The notes under the pieces were generated by a model, which was not told the DNA's origin, did not search any database, and worked only from the letters and a program-made list of their open reading frames with translations. A stretch of 14,138 bases of DNA from an uncultured Prevotellaceae bacterium (GTDB taxonomy: Bacteria > Bacteroidota > Bacteroidia > Bacteroidales > Muribaculaceae). Both the position numbers and the translations under genes were made by a program. The stretch is taken from the NCBI GenBank assembly GCA_937896015.1, contig CALBLR010000336.1, forward strand, positions 1 through 14,138. The letters are read 5' to 3'. Positions 1 through 6,825 of the stretch are shown one piece after another; the stretch's first letter is position 1, and each line of letters begins with the position of its first letter.

Positions 1-122
1 CTACGATATACGTGTTTTATGATGCGTTTACAGCATCAACGGTGTCACCTGTTACGCCGAGAGTGCATAATATGCCATTGCCATATCCTATCCGGGCAAC
101 CCTTGGCTTTCAAAGGCGTGGA

Positions 123-881
123 TTACTTGGGCATGTAGTCGCGGTAGGGATTGCCTTCGTCGGCAGTGTTGGCGTCGCGCTGCTTGGGCATGTAGGCGGC
201 GTTGGGGTCGTCGGCCGGCTTCACTTCCACTCCCTCCACCACTATGGGGGCGGGCTGGGATGCAGCCTGTTCATTATTTTCTCCCTTTTCGGCCTTGCGG
301 CCCTTGTGGCGCACGTGGTCTTTTTCGAGTTTGTTGATCTCATGGTGAATGTCGGCGCTCATTTTGGTGCCGATTTCGGTGATGTGCTTTTTGCCCTCTT
401 CGAGGCTGTGGTCGATTTGTTCCTCAAGCATGCGGTTGAACTTGAACGGCAGCATCGACAGCAGGGCCGACACCATTGCCATTATGGTGAGCACAAGTGA
501 TGTCTGGTAGCCAATGCCGAGCCCGGTCACCTCAAAGCCCTGCGCAATGGTGGCGTCGGCCATCAGATCGGGGTCGTGCGTGAGGTCGGGCTGCACGTGC
601 ACCTCGCATGCGTTGAGCAGAAACACCAGCCCAAGCGATGTGAGTGCTGCCACTGCAAAACCCCAGTAGCGGTTCTTAAGGCTGTTGACGCCAATGGCTG
701 TGAAGCACGATATGAAAGGCAGCAGGGCGTAGAGCGTCTTCAGCACGCTGAAGTCTTGCGTTATAAGCCCGGCGGTGTAGAAAAATCCGCTCTGGGTGCC
801 TTGGAACGATATCTCGTGAAACGGCAGGAATATGTAGCACGCCAGCGCGGCCACGAGCAGTATGTTGGTGATTGGTTTCAT
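123..881 (-). CDS. Predicted four-helix inner-membrane protein of unknown function
   Basis: 252 residues, ATG start. I do not recognise the family. Hydrophobic segments lie at about residues 5-20, 47-66, 73-91 and 118-145, so it is very probably an integral membrane protein; the first segment could alternatively act as an uncleaved signal. A charged, helix-prone stretch (about 148-200, rich in E, K and H) follows the last helix and may form a coiled coil. It leads into a low-complexity tail rich in A, P, D and N. The tail carries two similar nonapeptides, DPNAAYMPK (about 225-233) and NPYRDYMPK, the latter being the exact C-terminus. The gene lies 134 bp downstream of rnz on the same strand, so it may be cotranscribed with it or have its own promoter; no consensus -7 box is evident in the gap. 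The reading frame is secure from its length and membrane pattern, but function is unknown. Confidence 0.8.
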   Translation of the reverse strand: MKPITNILLVAALACYIFLPFHEISFQGTQSGFFYTAGLITQDFSVLKTLYALLPFISCFTAIGVNSLKNRYWGFAVAALTSLGLVFLLNACEVHVQPDLTHDPDLMADATIAQGFEVTGLGIGYQTSLVLTIMAMVSALLSMLPFKFNRMLEEQIDHSLEEGKKHITEIGTKMSADIHHEINKLEKDHVRHKGRKAEKGENNEQAASQPAPIVVEGVEVKPADDPNAAYMPKQRDANTADEGNPYRDYMPK

Positions 882-1015
882 TTGTGTAGTTGTCTATCCT
901 TAGTTTTAATTCTGTGTGTGGTGAGCAAAATCCACGTCACTGTCACTATCGCATTATTACGTTAGACGCTGCCGAGGGCAAAAGGTTTAACCTGTGGCGC
1001 TGGCAAACGCCCGCA

Positions 1016-1942
1016 TCACGGCAGATTGCTGTTCAGGTCGATGCGCAGGCCCTCGTTGGCAAGTATGGTGTGCGGAAACTCTTCGCGCGCCTGCTCAAGC
1101 AGCGGCTCAAGGCTCTCGTAACGCTTGCTGTAGTGCCCTAAAATCAGGTTGCGCACACCCGCCTCACGCGCCACAATGCCGGCCTCGCGCGCTGTGCTGT
1201 GAAAACGCTGGCGTGCCTGCTTGGCGCACTCGTCGCCGTAAGTTGCCTCGTGATACAGCCAGTCGACTCCGGCCACGGCCTCGGTTATGCGCGGGCTGGG
1301 GGTGGTGTCGCTGCAGTAGGCATAGCTCACTGCCGGGTCTGCTGGTAATGTGAGCTCGGTGTTGGGCACCGTCAGCCCGCCTGGGGTCACAAAGTCGGCG
1401 CCCTCGCGCAGTGGCCGCATTGCGTAGCGCGGCACTTGCCAGCGCGCGGTGGCCTCGGGATTGATGTGGCGCAGTTTGGGCTTTTCGCGCACCAAAAAAC
1501 CCACTGTGGGCAGGCGGTGACGCAGTGGAAAGGTGCTCACCGTCACGGCGTCGTCTTCATAAATCACGGCGCTGTCGGCGCCTATCACGTTGATTTTAAG
1601 CTCAAACGGCATTTGGCGGCAAAAGTAGACCACCACCTCGCCCAGCAGCCTCGCCCCGTCGGCAAAGGTGTGCACGGTCAGAGTGCCCGTCTTGCCCAGC
1701 AGCGCAAGGGTGGATATGAGGCCCGGGAGGCCGAAGCAGTGGTCGCCGTGCAGGTGGCTGATGAAGATGTGGTTGAGCCGCATAAACTTCAGCCCCATGC
1801 GGCGCATTTCCAGCTGTGCGCCCTCGCCGCAGTCTATCATCATCAGGTTGTCGCGCACGTTCAGCACCTGGCTCGACGGCAGGTGTCGCAGGCTCGACGT
1901 GGCCGAGCCGCAACCCAATATGTTGAGTTCAAATCGTGTCAT
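1016..1942 (-). CDS. rnz: Ribonuclease Z (tRNA 3'-processing endonuclease)
   Basis: 308 residues, the usual size for the short bacterial RNase Z. The family is a zinc-dependent metallo-beta-lactamase-fold nuclease that cuts the 3' trailer of tRNA precursors in the cytoplasm. Visible motifs in order: FELNILGCGSA at the N-terminus; IDCGEGAQ (about 36-43); the metal-binding ISHLHGDHCFGLPGL (His63, His65, Asp67, His68); YCSDT with a metal-ligand Asp; YHEATY; FHSTA; and GHYSKRY near the C-terminus. All core metal-site motifs appear present. The start at 1942 is an ATG giving MTRFELN, matching the family's usual start; the frame extends to an upstream TTG at 1957, but nothing supports using it. The next gene on the strand is the membrane protein at 123-881, with no functional link evident. 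Confidence 0.96.
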   Translation of the reverse strand: MTRFELNILGCGSATSSLRHLPSSQVLNVRDNLMMIDCGEGAQLEMRRMGLKFMRLNHIFISHLHGDHCFGLPGLISTLALLGKTGTLTVHTFADGARLLGEVVVYFCRQMPFELKINVIGADSAVIYEDDAVTVSTFPLRHRLPTVGFLVREKPKLRHINPEATARWQVPRYAMRPLREGADFVTPGGLTVPNTELTLPADPAVSYAYCSDTTPSPRITEAVAGVDWLYHEATYGDECAKQARQRFHSTAREAGIVAREAGVRNLILGHYSKRYESLEPLLEQAREEFPHTILANEGLRIDLNSNLP

Positions 1943-1984
1943 TGCTAAAAACAGCAACTAAGATAGTTATTTTTTTCTACACTG

Positions 1985-2014
1985 CAAAACGCTAATGCTC
2001 ATCACTATGCGCAA
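1985..2014 (-). promoter_or_regulatory. Weak candidate promoter for rnz
   Basis: Reading the minus strand toward rnz, a TTG at 2014-2012 is followed 19 nt later by GCGTTTTG (1992-1985). This has the TTTG half of the Bacteroidetes -7 box TAnnTTTG but not its leading TA; a TA occurs one base upstream of it. The implied leader would be about 35-40 nt. The spacing is right but the match is incomplete, so this is a guess. Confidence 0.3.
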
Positions 2015-2064
2015 CTGCCTGTCGCCTTTGTTGAATAAATTTTAATTATTTGCTGCCACATGGC

Positions 2065-2095
2065 TTGCAAATGCCAAAAATAAGGGGTACTTTTG
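2065..2095 (+). promoter_or_regulatory. Bacteroidetes sigma-ABfr-type promoter facing right
   Basis: An exact TAnnTTTG -7 box (TACTTTTG, 2088-2095) lies 20 nt after a TTG (2065-2067), the -33/-7 arrangement used by the primary sigma factor of Bacteroidetes. Transcription would begin at about 2100-2103. No protein-coding gene lies downstream on this strand, because the next gene (the sialidase) is convergent. The promoter therefore seems to serve the short RNA at about 2101-2176. Confidence 0.65.
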
Positions 2096-2100
2096 TGATA

Positions 2101-2176
2101 TAGTTTTTTCATAGGATTAGATTTTTAAGGTTTGAAGCAAGCGGTGGTTGTGAAACTCCCGCTTGTTTCATTTTTA
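2101..2176 (+). ncRNA. Candidate small RNA (about 75 nt)
   Basis: A stand-alone transcription unit can be read directly: a consensus promoter ending at 2095, an AU-rich single-stranded leader (about 2101-2132), then a 12-bp hairpin (2133-2144 with 2159-2170, one G-U pair) followed by five Ts. The leader has no ATG and reaches a TAA quickly in the frame checked, so it is unlikely to encode a peptide. The unit sits between rnz (minus) and the 3' end of the convergent sialidase gene, and belongs to neither. From memory only, the leader (CATAGGATTAGATTTTTAAG) resembles a block seen next to hairpins in other Bacteroidales intergenic regions; this is unverified. The start is inferred from the promoter and the end from the T-tract. 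An alternative reading is a short untranslated transcript with no function. Confidence 0.5.
2133..2175 (+). terminator. Intrinsic terminator of the candidate small RNA
   Basis: The left arm 2133-2144 pairs with the right arm 2159-2170 over 12 bp with one G-U wobble, enclosing a 14-nt loop. Five Ts (2171-2175) follow directly on the plus strand. On the minus strand there is no comparable T-tract after the stem, so the terminator points rightward. Confidence 0.6.
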
Positions 2177-2197
2177 TGCATATGCGTGTGCATAACT

Positions 2198-2237
2198 AAA
2201 AATGCAGAGGTCCGCCACTGGGCCTCTGCATTTTTTT
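2198..2237. terminator. Bidirectional intrinsic terminator downstream of the sialidase
   Basis: A perfect 10-bp inverted repeat (AATGCAGAGG at 2201-2210 with CCTCTGCATT at 2223-2232) encloses a 12-nt loop. It is flanked by seven Ts on the plus side and by a run of As (Ts on the minus strand) on the other. It lies about 30 nt past the stop codon of the sialidase gene, which it should terminate, and could also stop read-through from the small RNA. Confidence 0.85.
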
Positions 2238-2264
2238 CAATAGGGGAATATCTTGGATGAGCGC

Positions 2265-5200
2265 TTAGCGCACCACAAACTTGCTGCCGGCTGCCACATA
2301 CACGCCTTGCGGCAGTGCTATAAGCTGCTCGCCGCCGTCCACGCTGTAGTGTGCCACGGCTGTGCCGGTCACGTTGTAGATGGTGCCGCTGGCTTCGCCA
2401 TGGGCTATCACCTTAACGCCTCCATTCACGCCCACAAAGGCAGTGCCGCGCTGCTGCATGGAGGTGCGGTCGATACCCGTCATGCTGCCGCTGGGGTTGA
2501 TGGGGTGCGACACTTTGTAGATGTAGCCGTTGCCGTTCACGAGGTCGGCCACTGTGGCGGCGCTTGTGTTGCGGTAGAGCACAAAGACGTCGACGCTGTA
2601 TTTCGGCGCCGACAGCTCGGTGTAGTCGGCGTTGCAGTCAATCACGTTGCCAAAGTCGATGCCGCTCACCACCACAGGCTTGTGTTCGGCACCATACCAT
2701 TTATACACGCCCTTCGACTGTGTCTTCATCTTGCTGTCTTCGGCAAAGTTGCTGTTCACGCCCTCAATCAGGTAGTAGAGCGGTGTGGCTGCGCCGGCTT
2801 CGCTGCCTGGCTCTGCAGCGGCCTTCTTCTTGCCTGGGGCGTCGGGATAGTTGGCTGTGATGTATTCGCCGTCTTGCTTCACCATCACCACGGCGTCGAA
2901 GTCCTGGCAGTTTTTGCTGTCGGTCATAAGCTCCACCTTGGGGTTGAGGCCCCAGGTCTTGTAGGTCTCGCCCAGGCTGATGGGGTAGGTGAGCTCGATG
3001 TTGGCTGAGGGGTTGGCCTCGGCCACGTCTTTCAGCGACTCAACTGAGGCGAGCACGCTGCTGAAGTCGCTCTCGGTGTAGTCGGCGTCCGAGCACCAGT
3101 CGCTGTGGAAGTAGTGGCGCTGCATGTAGTGGCTGTCGTCGGCGGTGTTGTCGCTGCTGTCGAAGTAGTTGGTGTAGACGCGCGTCTTTGCCCCGCCGCC
3201 GTTCACCGCATACCATGCGTATATCACAAGGCTGTCGGCGTCGTTGTTGGCCACGCTGCTCACTTCGGGAGCGTTGAAGTCGAGCTGCTGCTTGGTCATC
3301 ATCTCGCCGCCGAGGTTGCTGATGTTATCCTCAAATTTGTCGCCGTTGAGCGAGAATCCGTTGAACTTGAATGGTGCGTGATAGGTGGCGCTGGCAGTCA
3401 CTTTTGCGCCCACGGCCACAGTGAGCACCTCGCCCTGCTGCTTGGCGCCGAGGCCTGGCGAACTGATGGTGGGTGCTGCCCATCCCTTGGCGGGACGGGC
3501 CTTGATGATGATGTTGCGCACCTTGCTCACAAAGCGGTAGGTGGCGGTGCTTTCGCCCGACTTGCCATATCCGCTCACGCCTGTCTCGGCCCCGGCCTTC
3601 ACATGCACGTAGGCCAGCTTGCCGAGGTCGCTCACCTTTAGCTCGCTCCAAGCCACAGTCGCGCTTGCGCCCGTGAATTTGGCGCCGCTCACCACCTGGG
3701 TGTTGCTGCCGTCGGTGCCCACGGTCCAGATGCTGTAGGTGACGGTGGTGTTGCCCTTCAGCACATCGCTGTCTTCGTTGGGATTGCTTATCACAATCTC
3801 GCGGGGGTGGGTGCTGGCAGAGCCCGTGGCGGTGTTGTAGGTGTTCGACTCGGGGGTGATTACGGGATTCTCAAGAGCTTTCACGTTTTTGCGTGTGGCA
3901 TCGGGAATTATGTCGTCGGCGCGCAGGCTCATGTAGGTGATGCCCATCATGTAGTCGCCTTGGGGGGCTGCAGTGTGCTCGTATTTGTATAACACTTGCG
4001 GATATTCCTCAAACAGGATGCCGATGGAGCCGTCGTTCTGCTCGCACAGCGAGCTGTATTGCGCAGTCTCGGCAAGGTCGTCCTCATAGGGGTCGCTCAC
4101 ACACATCAGTTTGCTCCAATTCGGGGTCTCGCTCACGGCCGACTGGTAGAATGCCAGTCCGCTGCGCACACCCGATTTATTGCCGCTGTTTGCAGTGGTT
4201 GCCGGCACCGAGTGCAGCAGATATTCTTTGCCTGCGCCGTCGGTGTATTTAATCATCTCGCCATTGGTGGCGGTTGCAAGGCTCATGCCGCAAGACCCTA
4301 ATTGCACTGGAGTGAAATTGCCCTTTTCATCGTTGATGGTGATTTGCACAAAGTCGCGTTTGTCGCTGTTTGTGCTGCGCACGGTCACAATGAATTTGTT
4401 GTCGGCAATTTCGGTTATGTGGCACTCGTCGCCCGAGCCTTCAATGTCAGAAATCTGGCCAAGGTTGGTCCATTTGTCGTCTGCGGGAGAATACATAAGG
4501 ATGTAGTCTCTTGTCTTTGACGACGAAAGTAGGCTTTCCCAGTTATAGTGGCGGTAGATGGCCAAAACGTTGCCCTTCAGATAGCCTCCGCCAACGCTGC
4601 ACATGTTGCCTGGGGCTATGTTGCCCCTTGAGTGGCCTAAATTATATCCCAAAAAGCCCGTGCCTTGTCCAATCAGGTTGTCGATGTCGATTTGCTTTAA
4701 TGCGCTCCACGACTGGCCGTTGTCGTTGCTTATGGCGTAGTAGTTGTTAGTCTTTTTGTCTTTTCCGTCGGTCGAGAGGCTGTAGCCGCTGATCATCGTG
4801 CAGAGTATTGCTCCGTTGCCCATGGTCACCACGGCTGCATCGCCATAGCCGGTAAAGTTTTTGCAGTCGTTTCCGCTGCGGCTGCCTTTGGCTATGGTCA
4901 CGGGGCTGCTCCACGTGAGTCCGTTGTCGGTTGAGCGGCGGCACAGAATGTCGATGTCGTTGGCAATGTCGTGGATGTCCTCCTTGCGGGCGTCGCTCAC
5001 TGCCAGCAGCGAGCCGTCGGCGGCGCGGGTGATGGCGGGAATGCGGTAGTACTTAGAATAGTAGTCGTCAGGCATGTAGAGCGTCTGTTTCAGCGGCACC
5101 AGCACGCGCGAGCCGTTGGCGCGCTGGGTCAGCTTGCCTCTCAGTGAGGTGCCGGTGAGGGCGGTGATGTTTGCTCCGATTTCGGTCTTTTGCTTGGTGA

Positions 5201-5696
5201 GAGCGGGCAGTTCAATGCCGCTGGCAATGTCGGCAGTAAGATACAGCACATATTTTTTGCTCCCGTCGAGGGCCTCGGCTGCCGTCAGCTGTGTGGCGGT
5301 GAGGTCGGTGGTTTCGGCAATGAGTTTCGCTCCGTTTTTCACCTGCGGGTCGCGGTAGTCAAACGGGTGGGCAAACGTGTAGCTCACGTTGTCGCTGCCG
5401 CTGTTGGTGTCAAACTTTGTGCCGTTGTATTCACGGGCATAGAGTTTGATGCGGGTGATGTAGCCAGTGGCGCCCAGCAGCTTGTAGCTCACTGTGGGCT
5501 GCACGCCGCTGGCGGCGTCGTATTCCACCAGCGCAAGCACCTCGTTGGGGTTGCCCAGACCGGCATAGCCAGTCTCCTGCCACCATTTGCCCGCGGCAAA
5601 CTCGCTGCCATCGCGGTCGGTGGCTGCGCTTGCGGCAAAGCTTCCTGTCAGCAGGGCTGCGGCCAGGACAACGATTGAGAGTAATTGTTTTTTCAT
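2265..5696 (-). CDS. Secreted multidomain exo-alpha-sialidase (GH33)
   Basis: 1143 residues; a nanH-type enzyme that would release terminal sialic acids from host glycoconjugates. A signal peptide (about 1-24, cleavage near ASA-A) directs export. Residues about 27-205 resemble the beta-sandwich domain that precedes BNR neuraminidases. The catalytic six-bladed propeller spans about 206-600. Visible in order: YRIP (Arg218); an acid/base Asp in the 243-247 stretch; Asp-boxes STDNGLTW (255-262) and SNDNGQSW (323-330); catalytic Glu at about 424 with the second Arg440; third Arg at about 511; the YSSL tyrosine at about 547 and a following Glu at about 563. All expected catalytic residues seem present. 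Residues about 600-1075 are unassigned beta-rich sequence. The last 70 or so (GIDRT to VYVAAGSKFVVR) resemble the C-terminal sorting tails of Bacteroidetes secreted proteins. No sialic-acid catabolic or SusC/D gene is adjacent. Sialidase function is well supported; the C-terminal domains are not identified. Confidence 0.93.
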   Translation of the reverse strand: MKKQLLSIVVLAAALLTGSFAASAATDRDGSEFAAGKWWQETGYAGLGNPNEVLALVEYDAASGVQPTVSYKLLGATGYITRIKLYAREYNGTKFDTNSGSDNVSYTFAHPFDYRDPQVKNGAKLIAETTDLTATQLTAAEALDGSKKYVLYLTADIASGIELPALTKQKTEIGANITALTGTSLRGKLTQRANGSRVLVPLKQTLYMPDDYYSKYYRIPAITRAADGSLLAVSDARKEDIHDIANDIDILCRRSTDNGLTWSSPVTIAKGSRSGNDCKNFTGYGDAAVVTMGNGAILCTMISGYSLSTDGKDKKTNNYYAISNDNGQSWSALKQIDIDNLIGQGTGFLGYNLGHSRGNIAPGNMCSVGGGYLKGNVLAIYRHYNWESLLSSSKTRDYILMYSPADDKWTNLGQISDIEGSGDECHITEIADNKFIVTVRSTNSDKRDFVQITINDEKGNFTPVQLGSCGMSLATATNGEMIKYTDGAGKEYLLHSVPATTANSGNKSGVRSGLAFYQSAVSETPNWSKLMCVSDPYEDDLAETAQYSSLCEQNDGSIGILFEEYPQVLYKYEHTAAPQGDYMMGITYMSLRADDIIPDATRKNVKALENPVITPESNTYNTATGSASTHPREIVISNPNEDSDVLKGNTTVTYSIWTVGTDGSNTQVVSGAKFTGASATVAWSELKVSDLGKLAYVHVKAGAETGVSGYGKSGESTATYRFVSKVRNIIIKARPAKGWAAPTISSPGLGAKQQGEVLTVAVGAKVTASATYHAPFKFNGFSLNGDKFEDNISNLGGEMMTKQQLDFNAPEVSSVANNDADSLVIYAWYAVNGGGAKTRVYTNYFDSSDNTADDSHYMQRHYFHSDWCSDADYTESDFSSVLASVESLKDVAEANPSANIELTYPISLGETYKTWGLNPKVELMTDSKNCQDFDAVVMVKQDGEYITANYPDAPGKKKAAAEPGSEAGAATPLYYLIEGVNSNFAEDSKMKTQSKGVYKWYGAEHKPVVVSGIDFGNVIDCNADYTELSAPKYSVDVFVLYRNTSAATVADLVNGNGYIYKVSHPINPSGSMTGIDRTSMQQRGTAFVGVNGGVKVIAHGEASGTIYNVTGTAVAHYSVDGGEQLIALPQGVYVAAGSKFVVR

Positions 5697-5859
5697 AATC
5701 GCTTTTTTGCTTAAAAAATTGATTGTTATTAATGAATTGTATTTGCAGTTTTAGCCTGATCCTTTTTTGCCGATGCTTTATAGATTGTATTGACAATGAA
5801 AAATGAGCGGTTGTGATTAGCGCGTTACATTGCGGTCAGCCTCTACTTATTCCAGTGTG

Positions 5860-5888
5860 CAAAAGTATGGTATATTATTGTAATACAG
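5860..5888 (-). promoter_or_regulatory. Candidate promoter of the sialidase gene
   Basis: On the minus strand an exact TAnnTTTG -7 box (TACTTTTG, 5867-5860) is present. The upstream element is poor: the nearest match to TTG is CTG at 5888-5886, 18 nt away. Transcription would begin near 5853, giving a 5' leader of about 155 nt. Confidence 0.5.
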
Positions 5889-5971
5889 CCGATTGTGGTG
5901 TTGAAAAAAATCCAACTATCTGTATTAATTGTTTGTGTAAAATGTGTGTGCTTGCGGCTAAAACATAACTC

Positions 5972-5994
5972 GTGGCCAGCTATGCGCCGGCCAC
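5972..5994 (-). terminator. Weak hairpin terminator after the TIGR02757 gene
   Basis: GTGGCC (5972-5977) pairs with GGCCAC (5989-5994) around an 11-nt loop, about 48 nt past the stop codon of the minus-strand cluster 6042-11116. The minus-strand sequence after it (GAGTTATGTTTT) is only moderately T-rich, so termination efficiency is uncertain. Confidence 0.45.
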
Positions 5995-6041
5995 TGTAAA
6001 AAAGGCGGTAAAGTTAAGTGAAAAATGTAGAGGGTGTAGGG

Positions 6042-6818
6042 CTAAAGGTTCATGCCTATGCCAAACAGGGCGTAGTCGTAAATCACAGGATCGGTGGGGC
6101 GCATTTTGCGCAGAATGCCGGTGAGCTCAACCACCGTTTTGCGGTCGTTGGCGCGGCGCGACACCAAGCCCAGGGCCCTTGCGGTGTCGCCCACATGCAC
6201 ATCGAGCGGAATGAACAGCTGCGAGGGCTTTATCGACTGCCACACGCCCATATCCACTATGCCGTCGGTGCGCACCAGCCAGCGCAGGGCCATGTTGACG
6301 CGCTTAAGTGCGGTGCCCTTCAGGTTCAGGGGCAGGCAGCGCGAGTCGCCTTGTCCGCCGTTGGCTGCGGCCAGTTCGGCATTGAGCAGCTCCACCAGTC
6401 GCCAGCTTGGCGCGTCGCAGTCGGCCACACGGGCTGCCGCCGCCCACTCGTCGAGCGACTGCCACTGCCGGTAGATGCGTCGCAGGCCGCGCAGCATGTG
6501 CTTGAAGTTGCGCGCAAAAAATGTGCGGTGAATGTTCAGTTCGTCGGGCAGCTGCTCGTAGGCCTCGTCCATCACATAGTTGTAAGGGTCGTTTTCCATT
6601 ATGGCAAGCATCTTTTCGCAGTCGCGGCAAATCATCTTGCGGTTGCCCCAGGCTATGGCCGAGGCCAGCAAGGCGGTGATTTCAATGTCGGGAAGCGCGC
6701 TGAAGCGGCGCGGAAACTGCACAGGGTCGGCGGCAATGAACTCGGTGCTGTTGATGCGCCTGGCCTCGCTGTCGAGCAAGTCGCGCAGTTGGCCGAAGTC
6801 TTGTGGAATGGTAATCAT
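6042..6818 (-). CDS. TIGR02757 (DUF2400) family protein
   Basis: 258 residues. It matches the TIGR02757 family as I know it, which is common in Bacteroidetes and has no established reaction. Recognisable landmarks: EFIAADPVQFPRRF (about 26-39), EITALLASAIAWGNRK (46-61), NIHRTFF (95-101), LKRVNMALRWLVR followed by GIVDMGVW (171-193), IPLDVHVGDTARALGL (203-218) and DPVIYDYALFGIG (243-255). The last part is reminiscent of the helix-hairpin-helix DNA glycosylase fold, which is only a suggestion of nucleic-acid binding. The ATG at 6818 gives MITIPQDF and lies 7 nt after the stop of the preceding gene. The open frame runs further upstream, but that stretch overlaps the neighbour and is not family-like. 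This is the last gene of the minus-strand cluster. Confidence 0.9.
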   Translation of the reverse strand: MITIPQDFGQLRDLLDSEARRINSTEFIAADPVQFPRRFSALPDIEITALLASAIAWGNRKMICRDCEKMLAIMENDPYNYVMDEAYEQLPDELNIHRTFFARNFKHMLRGLRRIYRQWQSLDEWAAAARVADCDAPSWRLVELLNAELAAANGGQGDSRCLPLNLKGTALKRVNMALRWLVRTDGIVDMGVWQSIKPSQLFIPLDVHVGDTARALGLVSRRANDRKTVVELTGILRKMRPTDPVIYDYALFGIGMNL

Positions 6819-6825
6819 AGGGCGG

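Larger units (their letters stand above)
5697..6041. other. Intergenic region: sialidase leader and promoter, upstream gene's terminator
   Basis: This 345-bp AT-rich gap holds the promoter-like box at 5860-5867, a predicted sialidase leader of roughly 150 nt (about 5697-5853), and a hairpin at 5972-5994 close to the end of the TIGR02757 gene. The leader is A-rich just before the ATG, as is usual for efficiently translated Bacteroidetes genes that lack a Shine-Dalgarno sequence. No ORF of note, tRNA or recognised riboswitch was seen. Confidence 0.6.

Noticed and set aside
20..38. A 6-bp hairpin (TGATGC with GCATCA) that might terminate the 123-881 gene
   Set aside because: The stem is short and there is no T-tract on the minus strand after it. 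The rest of 1-122 shows no ORF, tRNA or other structure I could support.
979..991. Possible promoter for the 123-881 gene (CCTTTTG preceded by TTAAA on the minus strand)
   Set aside because: Spacing between the TA and TTTG halves does not fit TAnnTTTG.
2253..3008. A 251-residue plus-strand open frame opposite the sialidase 3' end
   Set aside because: It is His/Val/Ala-rich with no motif, and it is antisense to a continuous sialidase frame.
5972..5994. The GTGGCC/GGCCAC inverted repeat as a regulator-binding operator for the sialidase
   Set aside because: It lies about 100 bp upstream of the sialidase -7 box and just after the stop of the upstream gene, so a terminator is the simpler reading.
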